Source: Vibrio sinaloensis
GTDB lineage: Bacteria; Pseudomonadota; Gammaproteobacteria; Enterobacterales; Vibrionaceae
Assembly: GCF_000808535.1 (NCBI RefSeq)
Contig: NZ_JWLV01000001.1
Span: 1 to 64,000, forward strand
Direction: 5' to 3'
DNA length: 64,000 bases
Within the stretch, counting starts at the first letter, position 1. Each line of letters starts with the position of its first letter. Both the position numbers and the translations under genes were made by a program. The notes beneath the pieces were generated by a model that did not search any database, was not told where the DNA came from, and saw only the letters and a list, made by a program, of their open reading frames with translations. Shown one piece after another: positions 38,233-47,344 of this stretch.

Positions 38233-39366
38233 TTAGCTGTTTGGGATGATGATCAGCTCCATAGGGCTTTTCCACACGCTCTCAAACTCATTGCTGATGT
38301 CGTACTCGTTCATATGAGCGACATGGAAGTTCATTAGATCTAAGTCGTAAGAAGGAGAGGTGTAGACTCGGCCTTCATCGATCGCCTTAATCAACTGGTC
38401 AGCTTGGTGAGCGGTGTATGCCTCATCATGTGGGCGAGTTTGCCCCTCAAGCTCTTTGCGAAGTTGCGACACCACCATTTCGTACTCTACTTGGCTAAAA
38501 CCGCTAGCGCGCGCACGGTTGATCTCTTTCTCGATGATCTGCTGTGCGGCTTTCGCCTGCTCGCTGTCTTCACTGGTAAGGGAAACTTGAGAAACCAAGC
38601 TAGATTGCGCCAAAATCTGGTTTGAAACCTCGACTTTAATATCTTGATTGGCAAACGCTTCTTCCAAGCGTTTCTCTAGAATTTTGTTTGCAATGGTTAC
38701 AGTAAGTAGCTTTTTGCGTTGTTGCTTACTGTTTGCCGTATCGTCAAGTGAGGTATGGGCCGTGTATGCCACAGTTGGCTTTTCCTGTTTAGGAGCGTCA
38801 GAAACACTTTTTGGCATTAGGCTAAGCTCAGCAGGTGCAGAAAACGCTTCGCTTGATTTCCAGTCAGAAAGATTGTCGCTAATTAACTCTGCCGCAGTAC
38901 GGTTTTTAAAGTTGCCAGCAATAACCAAATCGGTTTGTGACGGCAAGAAAACCCCTTTGGCTTCCTCGCTCTTAAATAGCGCTGCGAGCTGCGAGATTGC
39001 CTCTGCTAAGGTTTCTTCTTTATTGTCAGCGAAGTCGCGTTTGAGCACACTTTTGCCATTAAATTCGACCAACTCCCAACCATAGTCTTGCGTTAACGTC
39101 TGAGCAACAGACGCATATTTAATTGGAAGATCAGTCAAACGAACGCGGATAGAAAGCGCTTGTGTATTGCGGCTAGTCGGCAACAACACGTAGCGCATGG
39201 CATTGCTAAGTTTACCTGCTTTCGTGCCTTTAGGTAGCGTGATGTCGCTTTGTTCAAACCAGTTAAATTGATTTTGCTCTGCACTTACTGATAGGGAGAA
39301 AAAAGGGGAAAGCAGTAAGCTCGCTGAAAGGGTTGCAGTGACGATTTGACGTAATGGTTTAGACAC
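38233..39366 (-). CDS. Exported M16-peptidase-like protein without the zinc motif
   Basis: 377 residues. A leader (SKPLRQIVTATLSASLLLSPFFSLSVSA) is followed by WFEQSDITLPKGTKAGKLSN and AMRYVLLPTSRNTQALSIRVRL, which resembles the start of an M16 domain. The middle part LLTVTIANKILEKRLEEAF and SGFSQVEYEMVVSQLRKELE resembles the non-catalytic M16 C-domain. The HxxEH zinc motif is absent, and the protein is shorter than an active M16 pair of domains. It is probably a periplasmic, non-catalytic relative. Family assignment is by eye and moderate. Confidence 0.72.
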   Translation of the reverse strand: MSKPLRQIVTATLSASLLLSPFFSLSVSAEQNQFNWFEQSDITLPKGTKAGKLSNAMRYVLLPTSRNTQALSIRVRLTDLPIKYASVAQTLTQDYGWELVEFNGKSVLKRDFADNKEETLAEAISQLAALFKSEEAKGVFLPSQTDLVIAGNFKNRTAAELISDNLSDWKSSEAFSAPAELSLMPKSVSDAPKQEKPTVAYTAHTSLDDTANSKQQRKKLLTVTIANKILEKRLEEAFANQDIKVEVSNQILAQSSLVSQVSLTSEDSEQAKAAQQIIEKEINRARASGFSQVEYEMVVSQLRKELEGQTRPHDEAYTAHQADQLIKAIDEGRVYTSPSYDLDLMNFHVAHMNEYDISNEFESVWKSPMELIIIPNS

Positions 39367-39601
39367 AAAGTTCTCCTAAAACAAGTTTATTATGACTTTC
39401 CTTGTTTCAAGCGCTGTTGATGACGGTGTGTGATCTGACAGGCGGTAACGAATCGAATCCTTGATTGCGTTAATTTGAGAGGTTACACAGAGCTTTTGAA
39501 TGCGTGTCATGTCTCAAAAATCGTGCAAATTTTCTACAACTTAAGTGACATAGTCAATCACTAAATATTGATATGTTAAATATGTCTTATTTTTGAGAGG
39601 G

Positions 39602-41374
39602 TTAGATCGCAGTATAGTGGCTAGCACTTGCGAATGAAAGAGGTTTAGAGAACCAATACCCTTGTAAATAGGAGGCTCCGAGGTCAGTAAACGCTTGGGC
39701 CATTTGCGCGTTTTCTATGCCTTCTATGACAATATCAACATCGTAGGCTTGGCATAACTTAATCACGAAAGAGAGATACTCAAAGGTTGCAGGGTTGGTG
39801 AAAGATCGCCAAGCGATGGATTTGTCGATCTTAATTTGTTGTAGCGGAAAATCAAAAAAGCTGTTTAACGAGCTGTAACCCGCGCCAAAGTCATCCAAAG
39901 AAAGTTGAAACCCGAGCGCGCTGAGCTTGTTAAGTTGGTCGGCCGCGTTCTTGTTGCCATCCAAAATCATGGTTTCGGTTAACTCGAGTACAATATGTTT
40001 TGGATCAATTAGGTATTCGTCAGCGACCTTTTTCACTCGCTCAGGAAAGGAGTGATTAAGCAGTTGCAGCACAGACACATTGACGTTAACGCGTACCGAG
40101 TTGTTATGCGTGGCTTGATATTGCTGGATAAAATGACATGCTTTGGATAGCACCAGATAACCTAAATCAACAATAAGTCCTTTCTTTTCCGCAACAGAGA
40201 TAAACTCGTCCGGGAATATTTCCCCTATGTCTTTGCACTTCCAACGTACCAGCGCTTCAAAGCTCGCAATGGCGTTTCGTTTGGTGCAAATAATCGGCTG
40301 AAACTTGATCGAGAGTAGACCTTGTTTAATGGCGTTGCCTAACTCGCGTTCGATATAAAAGTGGCGGTCTACCCGTGATTTGGTTTTACTGGCATAAACG
40401 CTGATATGGCAATCTTTTTGCTCGCTGGCAAACTGGCTGGTACGGCTAGCGATTTTGATCGCTTCTTCGGCATCAAGCTCTGCTGGAATCGAAGGATAAA
40501 TACCGATACTGATTTCGGTGCCATACAGGTAGCCGAACGTTTTTACCGCTTCGTTATACTTCTCGGAGATGCGCTCACCAAGTTGCGTCAGTTGCTCGTC
40601 ACTGTAATCCCCTTTAACCAAGATAGCGAAGTCATCTGAGCGAATACGATAGAAGTCAACCAAGTCTTCCGGGAAATGATTAAGCGCTTGAATGATGTGA
40701 TTAAGCACATCACGCATGATTTGAGGACCATAGAGTGATAAGTAGGAACGAATATTCGCGACTTGGATGTAAAGCAAGCTATGCGGTTCACGAAGTGGGT
40801 CAATGTTGTCAATATCCATGACCAATCTGTGCTCATTGGAAAGCCCAGACGCCCCATCTTTGAAAGAGGTTTGCTGTACAAACGCCTCCATCAGCTTTTT
40901 GTCGGAAATATCTTTGTGGCAACCAATCATAAACCGTTTACCGTTAACAGTTTTGGTTATCGCCGTTCCTTCTAGCCAAACATATTGTCCATTAGTGCAA
41001 CGTACACGATATTGAGTCGCCATTTTGAAATCGTCTTCCGCGATATGCTCGTCTACTTTGCTTTGCAGCATCAAACGATCCATCGGGTGAACGAGATCAA
41101 GCCATGTTTCTAGGCAGGTATGACCGGATTGGATGCCGAATCTTTGATAAAAGCTCGGGTTGTAGAAGCAAACATGCTCGGTATCAGACATATAAAAAAT
41201 GCCATCGTTAAGCACATCGATCATATGCTTAAAATGGTCATCCATGAGCTCATCTAACTCTGCGCCAGTCAGAGAGTGAGTAAGGTCTTGTGATACTGAT
41301 TCGACCGCCACACCACACTCTGAGACCAAAGTGATTTTAGGGCGAGGGACGATACTTTTAATAGTTTGCGACAT
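39602..41374 (-). CDS. PAS-GGDEF(degenerate)-EAL protein, probable c-di-GMP phosphodiesterase
   Basis: 590 residues. PAS domain at about 45-165 (DVLNDGIFYMSDTEHVCFYNPSF, YRVRCTNGQYVWLEGTAI). GGDEF-like domain at about 175-330 with SDDF replacing GGDEF, so inactive as cyclase. EAL domain at 345-590 with FEALVRWK, LELTETMILDG, LDDFGAGYSSL and IVIEGIENAQM intact. It should hydrolyse c-di-GMP; no membrane segment is seen. The PAS domain may sense redox or a ligand. Confidence 0.9.
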   Translation of the reverse strand: MSQTIKSIVPRPKITLVSECGVAVESVSQDLTHSLTGAELDELMDDHFKHMIDVLNDGIFYMSDTEHVCFYNPSFYQRFGIQSGHTCLETWLDLVHPMDRLMLQSKVDEHIAEDDFKMATQYRVRCTNGQYVWLEGTAITKTVNGKRFMIGCHKDISDKKLMEAFVQQTSFKDGASGLSNEHRLVMDIDNIDPLREPHSLLYIQVANIRSYLSLYGPQIMRDVLNHIIQALNHFPEDLVDFYRIRSDDFAILVKGDYSDEQLTQLGERISEKYNEAVKTFGYLYGTEISIGIYPSIPAELDAEEAIKIASRTSQFASEQKDCHISVYASKTKSRVDRHFYIERELGNAIKQGLLSIKFQPIICTKRNAIASFEALVRWKCKDIGEIFPDEFISVAEKKGLIVDLGYLVLSKACHFIQQYQATHNNSVRVNVNVSVLQLLNHSFPERVKKVADEYLIDPKHIVLELTETMILDGNKNAADQLNKLSALGFQLSLDDFGAGYSSLNSFFDFPLQQIKIDKSIAWRSFTNPATFEYLSFVIKLCQAYDVDIVIEGIENAQMAQAFTDLGASYLQGYWFSKPLSFASASHYTAI

Positions 41375-41686
41375 AAGATTGGGACATACCTTAACAACAA
41401 TCGGTAGGTCTATTATTCATCTCAATTATTACGACAATTCGTGCTACTTGTTAATGTGCTGCCAACTACTAAACGAAATTACGTCGGACATTTCAAACGT
41501 AATTAATGCTTATTGTGAGGTTTGTCGTTAAACGGTGATCAATAGTTGGAGGGCTATCAAACGTCTGACCCAATTCTTAACCACAGTTAGGAAGCCTGCG
41601 AAAATGAAATGCTTACTTTACGGGGTGTTATGCTAACAAAATGAATTGTTATTTGTTAATTTTACATGTTCGTTGTTTCGCGTATG
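41375..41686. other. Intergenic region without a recognisable gene
   Basis: 312 bp of AT-rich DNA upstream of the EAL gene and downstream of the convergently placed binding-protein gene end. Short frames here lack ribosome sites. I see no hairpin with a T-run. Confidence 0.5.
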
Positions 41687-42487
41687 TTATTTGTAAGCGT
41701 CTAAATAGTCGACAACAAGTCTGTCAATCGTGCCATCTTGCTTTAACCGTTTTAAATGTCGGTTGAACTGTGTAATGAAGTCTTGCTTATAGGGGTAGAG
41801 TTCAGGCTGTTGGTTGGTAAACCCTAAGTAACCTTGCTCGCTACTCACGACAGAGCCGAGTTTTAATTGCCAATCTCGGTCAATCTGGCCATCTTTGATC
41901 ATTTGATTGATGTACCATCGAATAGAGATTCGGTCATTGATGTAACAATCGGTGCGTCGTTTGTACAGATTTAGCAAGCTGGCTTCATTTCCTTTCGACG
42001 GCCGCAGTGTCAACTTCTCTTGAGACACCGCATCCCAGAATGCTTGCCCACCCAATGCAAAACCCTCGTTAATACCAATCGTTAACCCCAGATAATCGTC
42101 AGGCCAACTAGTAAGTTGACGATCCGCGACTTTGTCAGGGCGACAAAACACGACGACTTGCTCATCGAGAATCGGCTCTGAGTAGGGCGATATATAGAAT
42201 CTTTGGTTGGCGTAGTAATAGGGTGGATAGAGGGCAAAGCCTTTGCCTAGCTCCAACATTTTTAATCCCCGCTTCCAAGGAATCGGTTTGATTTTGACGT
42301 CGTAAGCCTCCATTTGGGCGAAAATGATTTGGAGTATTTCGGTGTAGATGCCCTTTGCTTCTCCATTGATCGCGTAGCTGTATGGCGGGTAGGAGTCATC
42401 CGCATACACAGTGACTGGTGTAGGTGGCTCGTATGCATTGGCATAGCTTGACCATAGGGCAATAGCGGCGATTAGCCATCGAAACAC
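41687..42487 (-). CDS. Periplasmic solute-binding protein, family 3 (orphan)
   Basis: 266 residues from a GTG start with AAGG 7 bp upstream; the ATG two bases away is out of frame. Leader MFRWLIAAIALWSSYANA, then VTVYADDSYPPYSYAINGEAKGI, WKRGLKMLELGKGFALYPPYY and GINEGFALGG, typical of the PBP/transporter-substrate fold for amino acids. No permease or ATPase lies beside it, so it may serve another transporter or a sensor. It is divergent from the S4 gene. Confidence 0.86.
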   Translation of the reverse strand: MFRWLIAAIALWSSYANAYEPPTPVTVYADDSYPPYSYAINGEAKGIYTEILQIIFAQMEAYDVKIKPIPWKRGLKMLELGKGFALYPPYYYANQRFYISPYSEPILDEQVVVFCRPDKVADRQLTSWPDDYLGLTIGINEGFALGGQAFWDAVSQEKLTLRPSKGNEASLLNLYKRRTDCYINDRISIRWYINQMIKDGQIDRDWQLKLGSVVSSEQGYLGFTNQQPELYPYKQDFITQFNRHLKRLKQDGTIDRLVVDYLDAYK

Positions 42488-42591
42488 ATTGATGCCTTTG
42501 GAGTTAGAACACTTATTAGTAACTTTAGTTTATTTCTATACTTATTGGCATTAGACTCTCCGAATTGACAAAACACACTACAGAGTTCGTT

Positions 42592-43044
42592 ATGACTGAA
42601 GAGTACCAAGAAGGCGAAGAGATCGAGATTGAAGCGATTGGTATCGAAGTGTCTTCTCATCCCATTGAGTTATATAAGGTATTCAAAATCGCTAACTTGG
42701 TTGGCGGTGGTGGAGAAGCAAAACACCTCATTGCCGAAGGATATGTCGCTGTTAACGGTGAATTGGAAACACGAAAACGTCGCAAAATGTATGATGGTGA
42801 CTTTTTTGAGTTCAATCAGGAATATTACGTTGTCGTTTGTGATGCGCCAGTGACAGAGCCAGAAGAGAAAGCGGTAAAATCAAAGGCCAAAGAGCGCTCA
42901 AACGCCAAGCAACCTAAGCGCGACAACCGTTCTTCGTCATCTAAAAAGGGCAAGTCGAAGAAGAGTAGTGAAGCGAAGGGTAAGGAATCTAAACCATCGC
43001 AAGGCAAAAAAAACAACGGCCGATCTTCCATCGATTTCTTCTAA
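42592..43044 (+). CDS. S4-domain RNA-binding protein with basic tail
   Basis: 150 residues from the ATG at 42592. Residues 20-80 form an S4 domain of the YbcJ/YaaA type: IELYKVFKIANLVGGGGEAKHLIAEGYVAVNGELETRKRRKMYDGD (seen in pieces). Residues 90-150 are a Lys/Ser-rich low-complexity tail ending SSIDFF. It should bind structured RNA, perhaps rRNA. The tail is likely disordered and strengthens RNA binding. An extended TTG start 27 bp upstream is less likely. Confidence 0.83.
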   Translation: MTEEYQEGEEIEIEAIGIEVSSHPIELYKVFKIANLVGGGGEAKHLIAEGYVAVNGELETRKRRKMYDGDFFEFNQEYYVVVCDAPVTEPEEKAVKSKAKERSNAKQPKRDNRSSSSKKGKSKKSSEAKGKESKPSQGKKNNGRSSIDFF

Positions 43045-43200
43045 CGACAAGCTGGGGCTTTGGTCCCAGCGCTCTAATTCTCTTCTCAATTTTCTTCCTA
43101 TCCTCTTAATACAAATGCCAACTTCCTCCGCTTCAACTGATTACAAGACCATCACTTAGCCACATTTCTATTTTTTGAATAGTGACAATAATACAAATCT

Positions 43201-43222
43201 AAATGATAATGCGTTGCATTAA
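43201..43222 (+). promoter_or_regulatory. Probable Fur box before the siderophore importer
   Basis: AAATGATAATGCGTTGCATT: a left half AATGATAAT as in Fur boxes and a weak right half GCATTA. It sits about 20 bp before the binding-protein gene start, a typical iron-repression place. Confidence 0.55.
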
Positions 43223-43241
43223 AATATTAAGGATGGACAAA

Positions 43242-44153
43242 ATGAAACGTAAAGTTGTGGCACTAGCACTGGCGATGACCGCTCTTAATGCGAATGCAAA
43301 AATCATAGAAATTGAACATGCACAAGGGAAGACTGTATTAGAGAGCAAGCCCGAGCGTGTAGTGGTGATTGGATTGGGGCCTTTGGATACCGTTAAAGCG
43401 CTTGGCATTGAGCCAGTTGCTGTTTCTACAGTAAGTATGTTTCCTGACTATCTGTCACAATACCGAAGCGGTGAGTTTGTCTCGGCAGGCAGCTTATTTG
43501 AACCAGATTTTGAGACCATCTACAGCCAAAAACCTGATTTGATCATCGTAGGCCCCCGTGGCGCCGAGAAATACAAAGAGCTTTCTGAAATTGCTCCAAC
43601 CATTGTCTATGCGCTAGATAAGAGCAAAGGGTACTGGGAAGCGACTCAGGAGGAGTGGCGCAAGTTAGGTGAAGTATTCGAGAAGCAAGATTTTGTTGAA
43701 GAGAAGATCGCGCAGGTAGATAAAGACTTCAAACAAGTTCAAAGCTACAACCAAACAAACAATGTTGATGCGCTGACAGTGATGAGTGCCGGTGGCAACA
43801 TTACAACGTTTGGTGCCAAGTCTCGTTTTGGCTCCATTTACAAAGATTTCGGGTTCTCTGAAACGGTGAAAGGCATCAAAGAGAGTCGACATGGTGATCT
43901 AATCTCTTATGAGTTTATTCGCGAACATAACCCATCAACCTTGCTGATCGTAGATAAAGATATCTTGATCAACAAAGGCAAAGGCAGCACGGTTCAGCGC
44001 GATTTTGAGAACGATTTGGTGAAGGCGACCAGTGCTTACCAAAATAAAAAAATGGCGTATTTAGACATCAACGCTTGGTACCTGTCTATCGCGGGCATGC
44101 GTGCGACTGAACAAATGTTGAGTGACGTTAAGTCGGCTACAGGCCTTAACTAA
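43242..44153 (+). CDS. vctP: VctP-like periplasmic siderophore-binding protein
   Basis: 303 residues from the ATG at 43242, chosen for AAGGA 8 bp upstream and the leader MKRKVVALALAMTALNANA. Pattern of FatB/CeuE/VctP binding proteins: IIEIEHAQGKTVLESKPERVVVIGLGPLDTVKALGIEP (in pieces), FEPDFETIYSQKPDLIIVGPRG and a C-terminal DINAWYLSIAGMRATEQML. It carries a ferric catechol-type siderophore in the periplasm to the permeases encoded downstream. The name follows the V. cholerae vctPDGC gene order; closely related systems (fatB, ceuE, pvuB) cannot be excluded. Confidence 0.82.
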   Translation: MKRKVVALALAMTALNANAKIIEIEHAQGKTVLESKPERVVVIGLGPLDTVKALGIEPVAVSTVSMFPDYLSQYRSGEFVSAGSLFEPDFETIYSQKPDLIIVGPRGAEKYKELSEIAPTIVYALDKSKGYWEATQEEWRKLGEVFEKQDFVEEKIAQVDKDFKQVQSYNQTNNVDALTVMSAGGNITTFGAKSRFGSIYKDFGFSETVKGIKESRHGDLISYEFIREHNPSTLLIVDKDILINKGKGSTVQRDFENDLVKATSAYQNKKMAYLDINAWYLSIAGMRATEQMLSDVKSATGLN

Positions 44154-44172
44154 TTATTGAGTAAGTATGAAG

Positions 44173-44200
44173 AACCTCAAGTTCACACTTGAGGTTTTTT
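44173..44200 (+). terminator. Intra-operon terminator or attenuator between vctP and vctD
   Basis: AACCTCAAG/CTTGAGGTT stem with 6-nt loop and a T6 run, 20 bp after the vctP stop and 23 bp before vctD. It would raise the ratio of binding protein to permease. Confidence 0.8.
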
Positions 44201-44222
44201 AGGTTCAAGAGGTTATAGACTT

Positions 44223-45167
44223 TTGAAGATGTTATCTTGGGTGCTCTTAGTTTTGAGTGTCTTGTCTCTATTTGTTGGTATTGGTCAGCTTAATGTCGCA
44301 CAACTGTTGGCTGGCGATCCTCAAAGTTGGGATCTGTTATTTACCAGTCGAATTCCCCGTTTAGCGGCCGTGCTCTTAGCAGGAGCAGGCCTTAGTATCG
44401 CTGGTCTTATCATGCAGCAAATCAGCCAAAACCGATTTGCTTCTCCATCGACATCGGGGACGATTGAGTGCGCGATGTTAGGCTATGTTTTGAGTTTGGT
44501 GTTGTTTGGCAACGGCAACCAACTTTGGCTGATATTTTCAGTTTCTATGCTAGGCACACTGGCGTTCGTTCAGTTTATCAATCGTATTCAGTTTAAAAAC
44601 GCGGTGTTTGTCCCTCTGGTTGGGATCATTTTTGGCAATGTGGTTCAATCGGTCGCAACGTTCTTCGCTTACAAATACGATGCAATCCAAAACTTGTCGA
44701 GTTGGGCTGTGGCCAATTTCGCTAATTTGTTGCAAGGCGATTACGAACTGCTTTATGTCGCGATTCCATTTGCCATTTTTAGCCTGTTGTACGCAACACG
44801 TATCTCAGCCGTGGGATTGGGAAAAGATTTTGCGGTCAACTTGGGCTTAAACTACCAGCAAGTGTTGGTTGTTGGGGTGTTGCTGGTTTCGGTCATGTCA
44901 GCATCTGTTGTGATGATTGTTGGTAAGCTCCCTTTTTTAGGATTGATTGTTCCTAACCTCGTGAGTCGTTTTTATGGCGACAACTTGAGGCGCAATATCC
45001 CGCTTACCGCGCTCCTTGGGGCGCTCATCGTCTTAGTCTGCGATCTTGCAGGACGTTTAATTATCTTCCCGTATGAGCTGCCGATTTCAAACATCATCAG
45101 CTTACTGGGTGGTGCAGTGTTCATTTACTTCATTCTACAAGGTGAGAAAAATGCACGATCGTCATAA
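44223..45167 (+). CDS. vctD: VctD-like FecCD permease
   Basis: 314 residues from a TTG start (AGAGG 10 bp upstream), or 312 from the ATG at 44229. Eight to ten membrane segments. FecCD motifs: RIPRLAAVLLAGAGLSIAGLIMQQ and KLPFLGLIVPNLVSRFYGDNLR. It forms the inner-membrane channel together with VctG. The 3' end overlaps the next gene by 17 bp, so translation is coupled. Confidence 0.85.
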   Translation: MKMLSWVLLVLSVLSLFVGIGQLNVAQLLAGDPQSWDLLFTSRIPRLAAVLLAGAGLSIAGLIMQQISQNRFASPSTSGTIECAMLGYVLSLVLFGNGNQLWLIFSVSMLGTLAFVQFINRIQFKNAVFVPLVGIIFGNVVQSVATFFAYKYDAIQNLSSWAVANFANLLQGDYELLYVAIPFAIFSLLYATRISAVGLGKDFAVNLGLNYQQVLVVGVLLVSVMSASVVMIVGKLPFLGLIVPNLVSRFYGDNLRRNIPLTALLGALIVLVCDLAGRLIIFPYELPISNIISLLGGAVFIYFILQGEKNARSS

Positions 45168-46101
45168 GTTGTTTTGTTTGGCGTTGGTGTCTGTCGTTTT
45201 TGCGGGTCTCTTCATCGGTATTGGGCTTAACGCGGACAACTACCAGTACTTCTTGTCTCGCCGCGTACCAAAAGTTCTTGCGATGGTTATAGCGGGCGTC
45301 GCGATTGGTTTGTCGTCGCTTTCATTCCAGACCATTACCCACAACCGGATATTAACACCAAGTATCATGGGTTTTGACTCGCTCTACTTGTTCACCAAGG
45401 TTCTGATGGTGGTGATGTTTGGTGGGTTAAGCGGTATTGCGATGAACAGCTACTTCAACTTTGCTGTGTCAGTGACGGCTATGTTGGGCTTTTCTGTGCT
45501 GCTATTTGGCTTCTACTTCCGTGGCGCGAGACAAAACTTGCTTGTGCTGTTGTTGCTCGGTGTCATCTTGGGGCAGGTTTTTGATAGTGGTTCATCATTT
45601 TTGATCATGCTTATGGACCCGAACGACTTTGCGACTGTTCAGGCAAACATGTTTGCTAGCTTCAACAACATCAATGTTGATTTGGTTTATCTGAGCGCGC
45701 CATTACTGTGTTTCATTTCGTGGCGACTCTACACCCTTCATCGACTGCTGGACGTCTTCTGGCTGGATAAAGACAACGCCATCAGCTTAGGGGTTGATGT
45801 GAAAAGCGTCACCTTGCAGATCTTACTGCTGTCTGCGGTTTTGATCTCGATCTCGACGGCATTGATCGGGCCTCTGCTGTTTTTTGGCTTGCTCGTGACG
45901 AATTTAACGAGAGAAATGTTTACCAGTTATCGCCACAAAGTTCTGTTTGGTGCGGTGTCGCTGTTATCTATTGCTTCGCTGCTCGCTGGGCAATGGATTG
46001 TTGAAAATCTGTTTGGTTTTACGACGACGCTCAGTGTCGTGATTAATTTTGTCGGTGGTATGTACTTCTTGTCTATGCTGCTGCGCAATAAGATTATTTA
46101 G
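45151..46101 (+). CDS. vctG: VctG-like FecCD permease
   Basis: 316 residues from the ATG at 45151 (AAGGTGAG upstream), inside the end of the previous gene. FecCD pattern: LSRRVPKVLAMVIAGVAIGLSSLSFQTITHNRILTPSIMGFDSL (in pieces), and ALIGPLLFFGLLVTNLTREMF. Second half of the heterodimeric permease. Stop is 7 bp before the ATPase gene. Confidence 0.85.
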   Translation: MHDRHKLFCLALVSVVFAGLFIGIGLNADNYQYFLSRRVPKVLAMVIAGVAIGLSSLSFQTITHNRILTPSIMGFDSLYLFTKVLMVVMFGGLSGIAMNSYFNFAVSVTAMLGFSVLLFGFYFRGARQNLLVLLLLGVILGQVFDSGSSFLIMLMDPNDFATVQANMFASFNNINVDLVYLSAPLLCFISWRLYTLHRLLDVFWLDKDNAISLGVDVKSVTLQILLLSAVLISISTALIGPLLFFGLLVTNLTREMFTSYRHKVLFGAVSLLSIASLLAGQWIVENLFGFTTTLSVVINFVGGMYFLSMLLRNKII

Positions 46102-46108
46102 GTTGAAT

Positions 46109-46864
46109 ATGATTACTTTAAAAAGCCTTAACAAGGTATTTGGCCAATCTGCGGTTGTTGATAATGCGAGCGCAGAGTTCGAGAAAGGCAAAGTGACCGC
46201 AATCATTGGGCCAAATGGAGCGGGGAAGAGTACGCTTCTCTCTATGGCAAGCCGCCTAGTTTCTCGTGACTCAGGGGAAGTCTACATTGATTGCAAAGAG
46301 CTTTCTGAGTGGGATAACAAAGAACTCGCCAAACGACTTGCAGTGCTTCGCCAAGCCAATACCATCACGATGCGTTTTACCGTGCGTGAAATGGTCTCTT
46401 TTGGCCGCTTCCCGTATTCACAGGGTAACCTAGATGACAACGACCAATCGGTGATCGATAAGGCGATCCGCTATTTGGATCTCGACTCTATTCAACACAA
46501 ATACCTGGATGAGTTGAGCGGCGGACAGCGTCAACTTGCTTTTATTGCGATGGTAATGGCACAAGATACCGACTACGTTTTTTTAGACGAGCCGTTGAAT
46601 AATCTGGACATCAAACACTCGTTACAGATTATGCGAAATGTTGGCAAGCTCGCCCATGAAATGAACAAAGCCGTTGTGGTTGTTATCCACGATATTAACT
46701 TCGCGGCTTGTTATTCGGATAAGATCATCGCTTTGAAAAAGGGAAAAGTGGTTGCGCAAGGCAGTGTTGAAGCAGTGATTCAAGCGGATATTCTTGAGAG
46801 CATCTACGAAACGCCGTTTAACATCGTTGAAGTAGACGGAAAGCGCATGTGTACCTACTACTAG
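46109..46864 (+). CDS. vctC: VctC-like ATPase of the siderophore importer
   Basis: 251 residues from the ATG at 46109. Walker A GPNGAGKST, signature LSGGQRQLAFIAM, Walker B DYVFLDEPLNNLD, switch His in VVVIHDINFA. Typical FepC/FecE-type ATPase. Last gene of the four-gene importer, ended by a strong hairpin. An outer-membrane receptor gene (vctA in V. cholerae) is not present next to it. Confidence 0.88.
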   Translation: MITLKSLNKVFGQSAVVDNASAEFEKGKVTAIIGPNGAGKSTLLSMASRLVSRDSGEVYIDCKELSEWDNKELAKRLAVLRQANTITMRFTVREMVSFGRFPYSQGNLDDNDQSVIDKAIRYLDLDSIQHKYLDELSGGQRQLAFIAMVMAQDTDYVFLDEPLNNLDIKHSLQIMRNVGKLAHEMNKAVVVVIHDINFAACYSDKIIALKKGKVVAQGSVEAVIQADILESIYETPFNIVEVDGKRMCTYY

Positions 46865-46874
46865 CATCCAGAAT

Positions 46875-46905
46875 TGAGTGAAGCCCCACTGGATGGCTTC
46901 ACTCA
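46875..46905. terminator. Bidirectional terminator between vctC and cueR
   Basis: 11-bp perfect stem TGAGTGAAGCC/GGCTTCACTCA with a 9-nt loop, between convergent genes. Confidence 0.78.
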
Positions 46906-46914
46906 CTACAGAGT

Positions 46915-47301
46915 TTACTTCGTGAGATCCTCGATGATAGGGCATTTGCTCCCTTCATCGCCTGGGCAAGTTGACACCCATTGCTTCAATTGCTTTTCAA
47001 TCTCTTTGAGTTCGCGAAGTTTGATTTCGACTTCGAGGAGTTTTTCTTGTGCTTTCGCTTTGACTTCGCGGCTCTTTCTGTTTGGATTCTGCGCAAGTTC
47101 GACAAACTCTTTGCATTCAAGCAGGGAAAATCCGGCGTTCTTAGCCCGCGAGATTAGGTTGAGCTCTTGAACATGCTGATCGCTGTATTCTCGGTATCCC
47201 GCATCGCTGCGACAAGGCGGCGTGATTAAGCCTTTTTCCTCGTATAAGCGAATAGATTTGCTAGATAAATTTGTCAGTTTAGCGACCGCACCAATGTTCA
47301 T
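46915..47301 (-). CDS. cueR: CueR, copper-responsive MerR-family activator
   Basis: 128 residues. N-terminal MerR helix-turn-helix (NIGAVAKLTNLSSKSIRLYEEKGLI), dimer coiled coil (about 75-108), and the metal loop with Cys112 and Cys120 (STCPGDEGSKCPI), the exact CueR spacing for a two-coordinate Cu(I) or Ag(I). GAGGAAAAC precedes the ATG. CueR usually activates copA; no copper exporter lies in this window, so its targets are elsewhere. Confidence 0.9.
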   Translation of the reverse strand: MNIGAVAKLTNLSSKSIRLYEEKGLITPPCRSDAGYREYSDQHVQELNLISRAKNAGFSLLECKEFVELAQNPNRKSREVKAKAQEKLLEVEIKLRELKEIEKQLKQWVSTCPGDEGSKCPIIEDLTK

Positions 47302-47344
47302 GTTTTCCTCACTCCTAACGTCTGAGTGTTATCTTTGTATGTCG

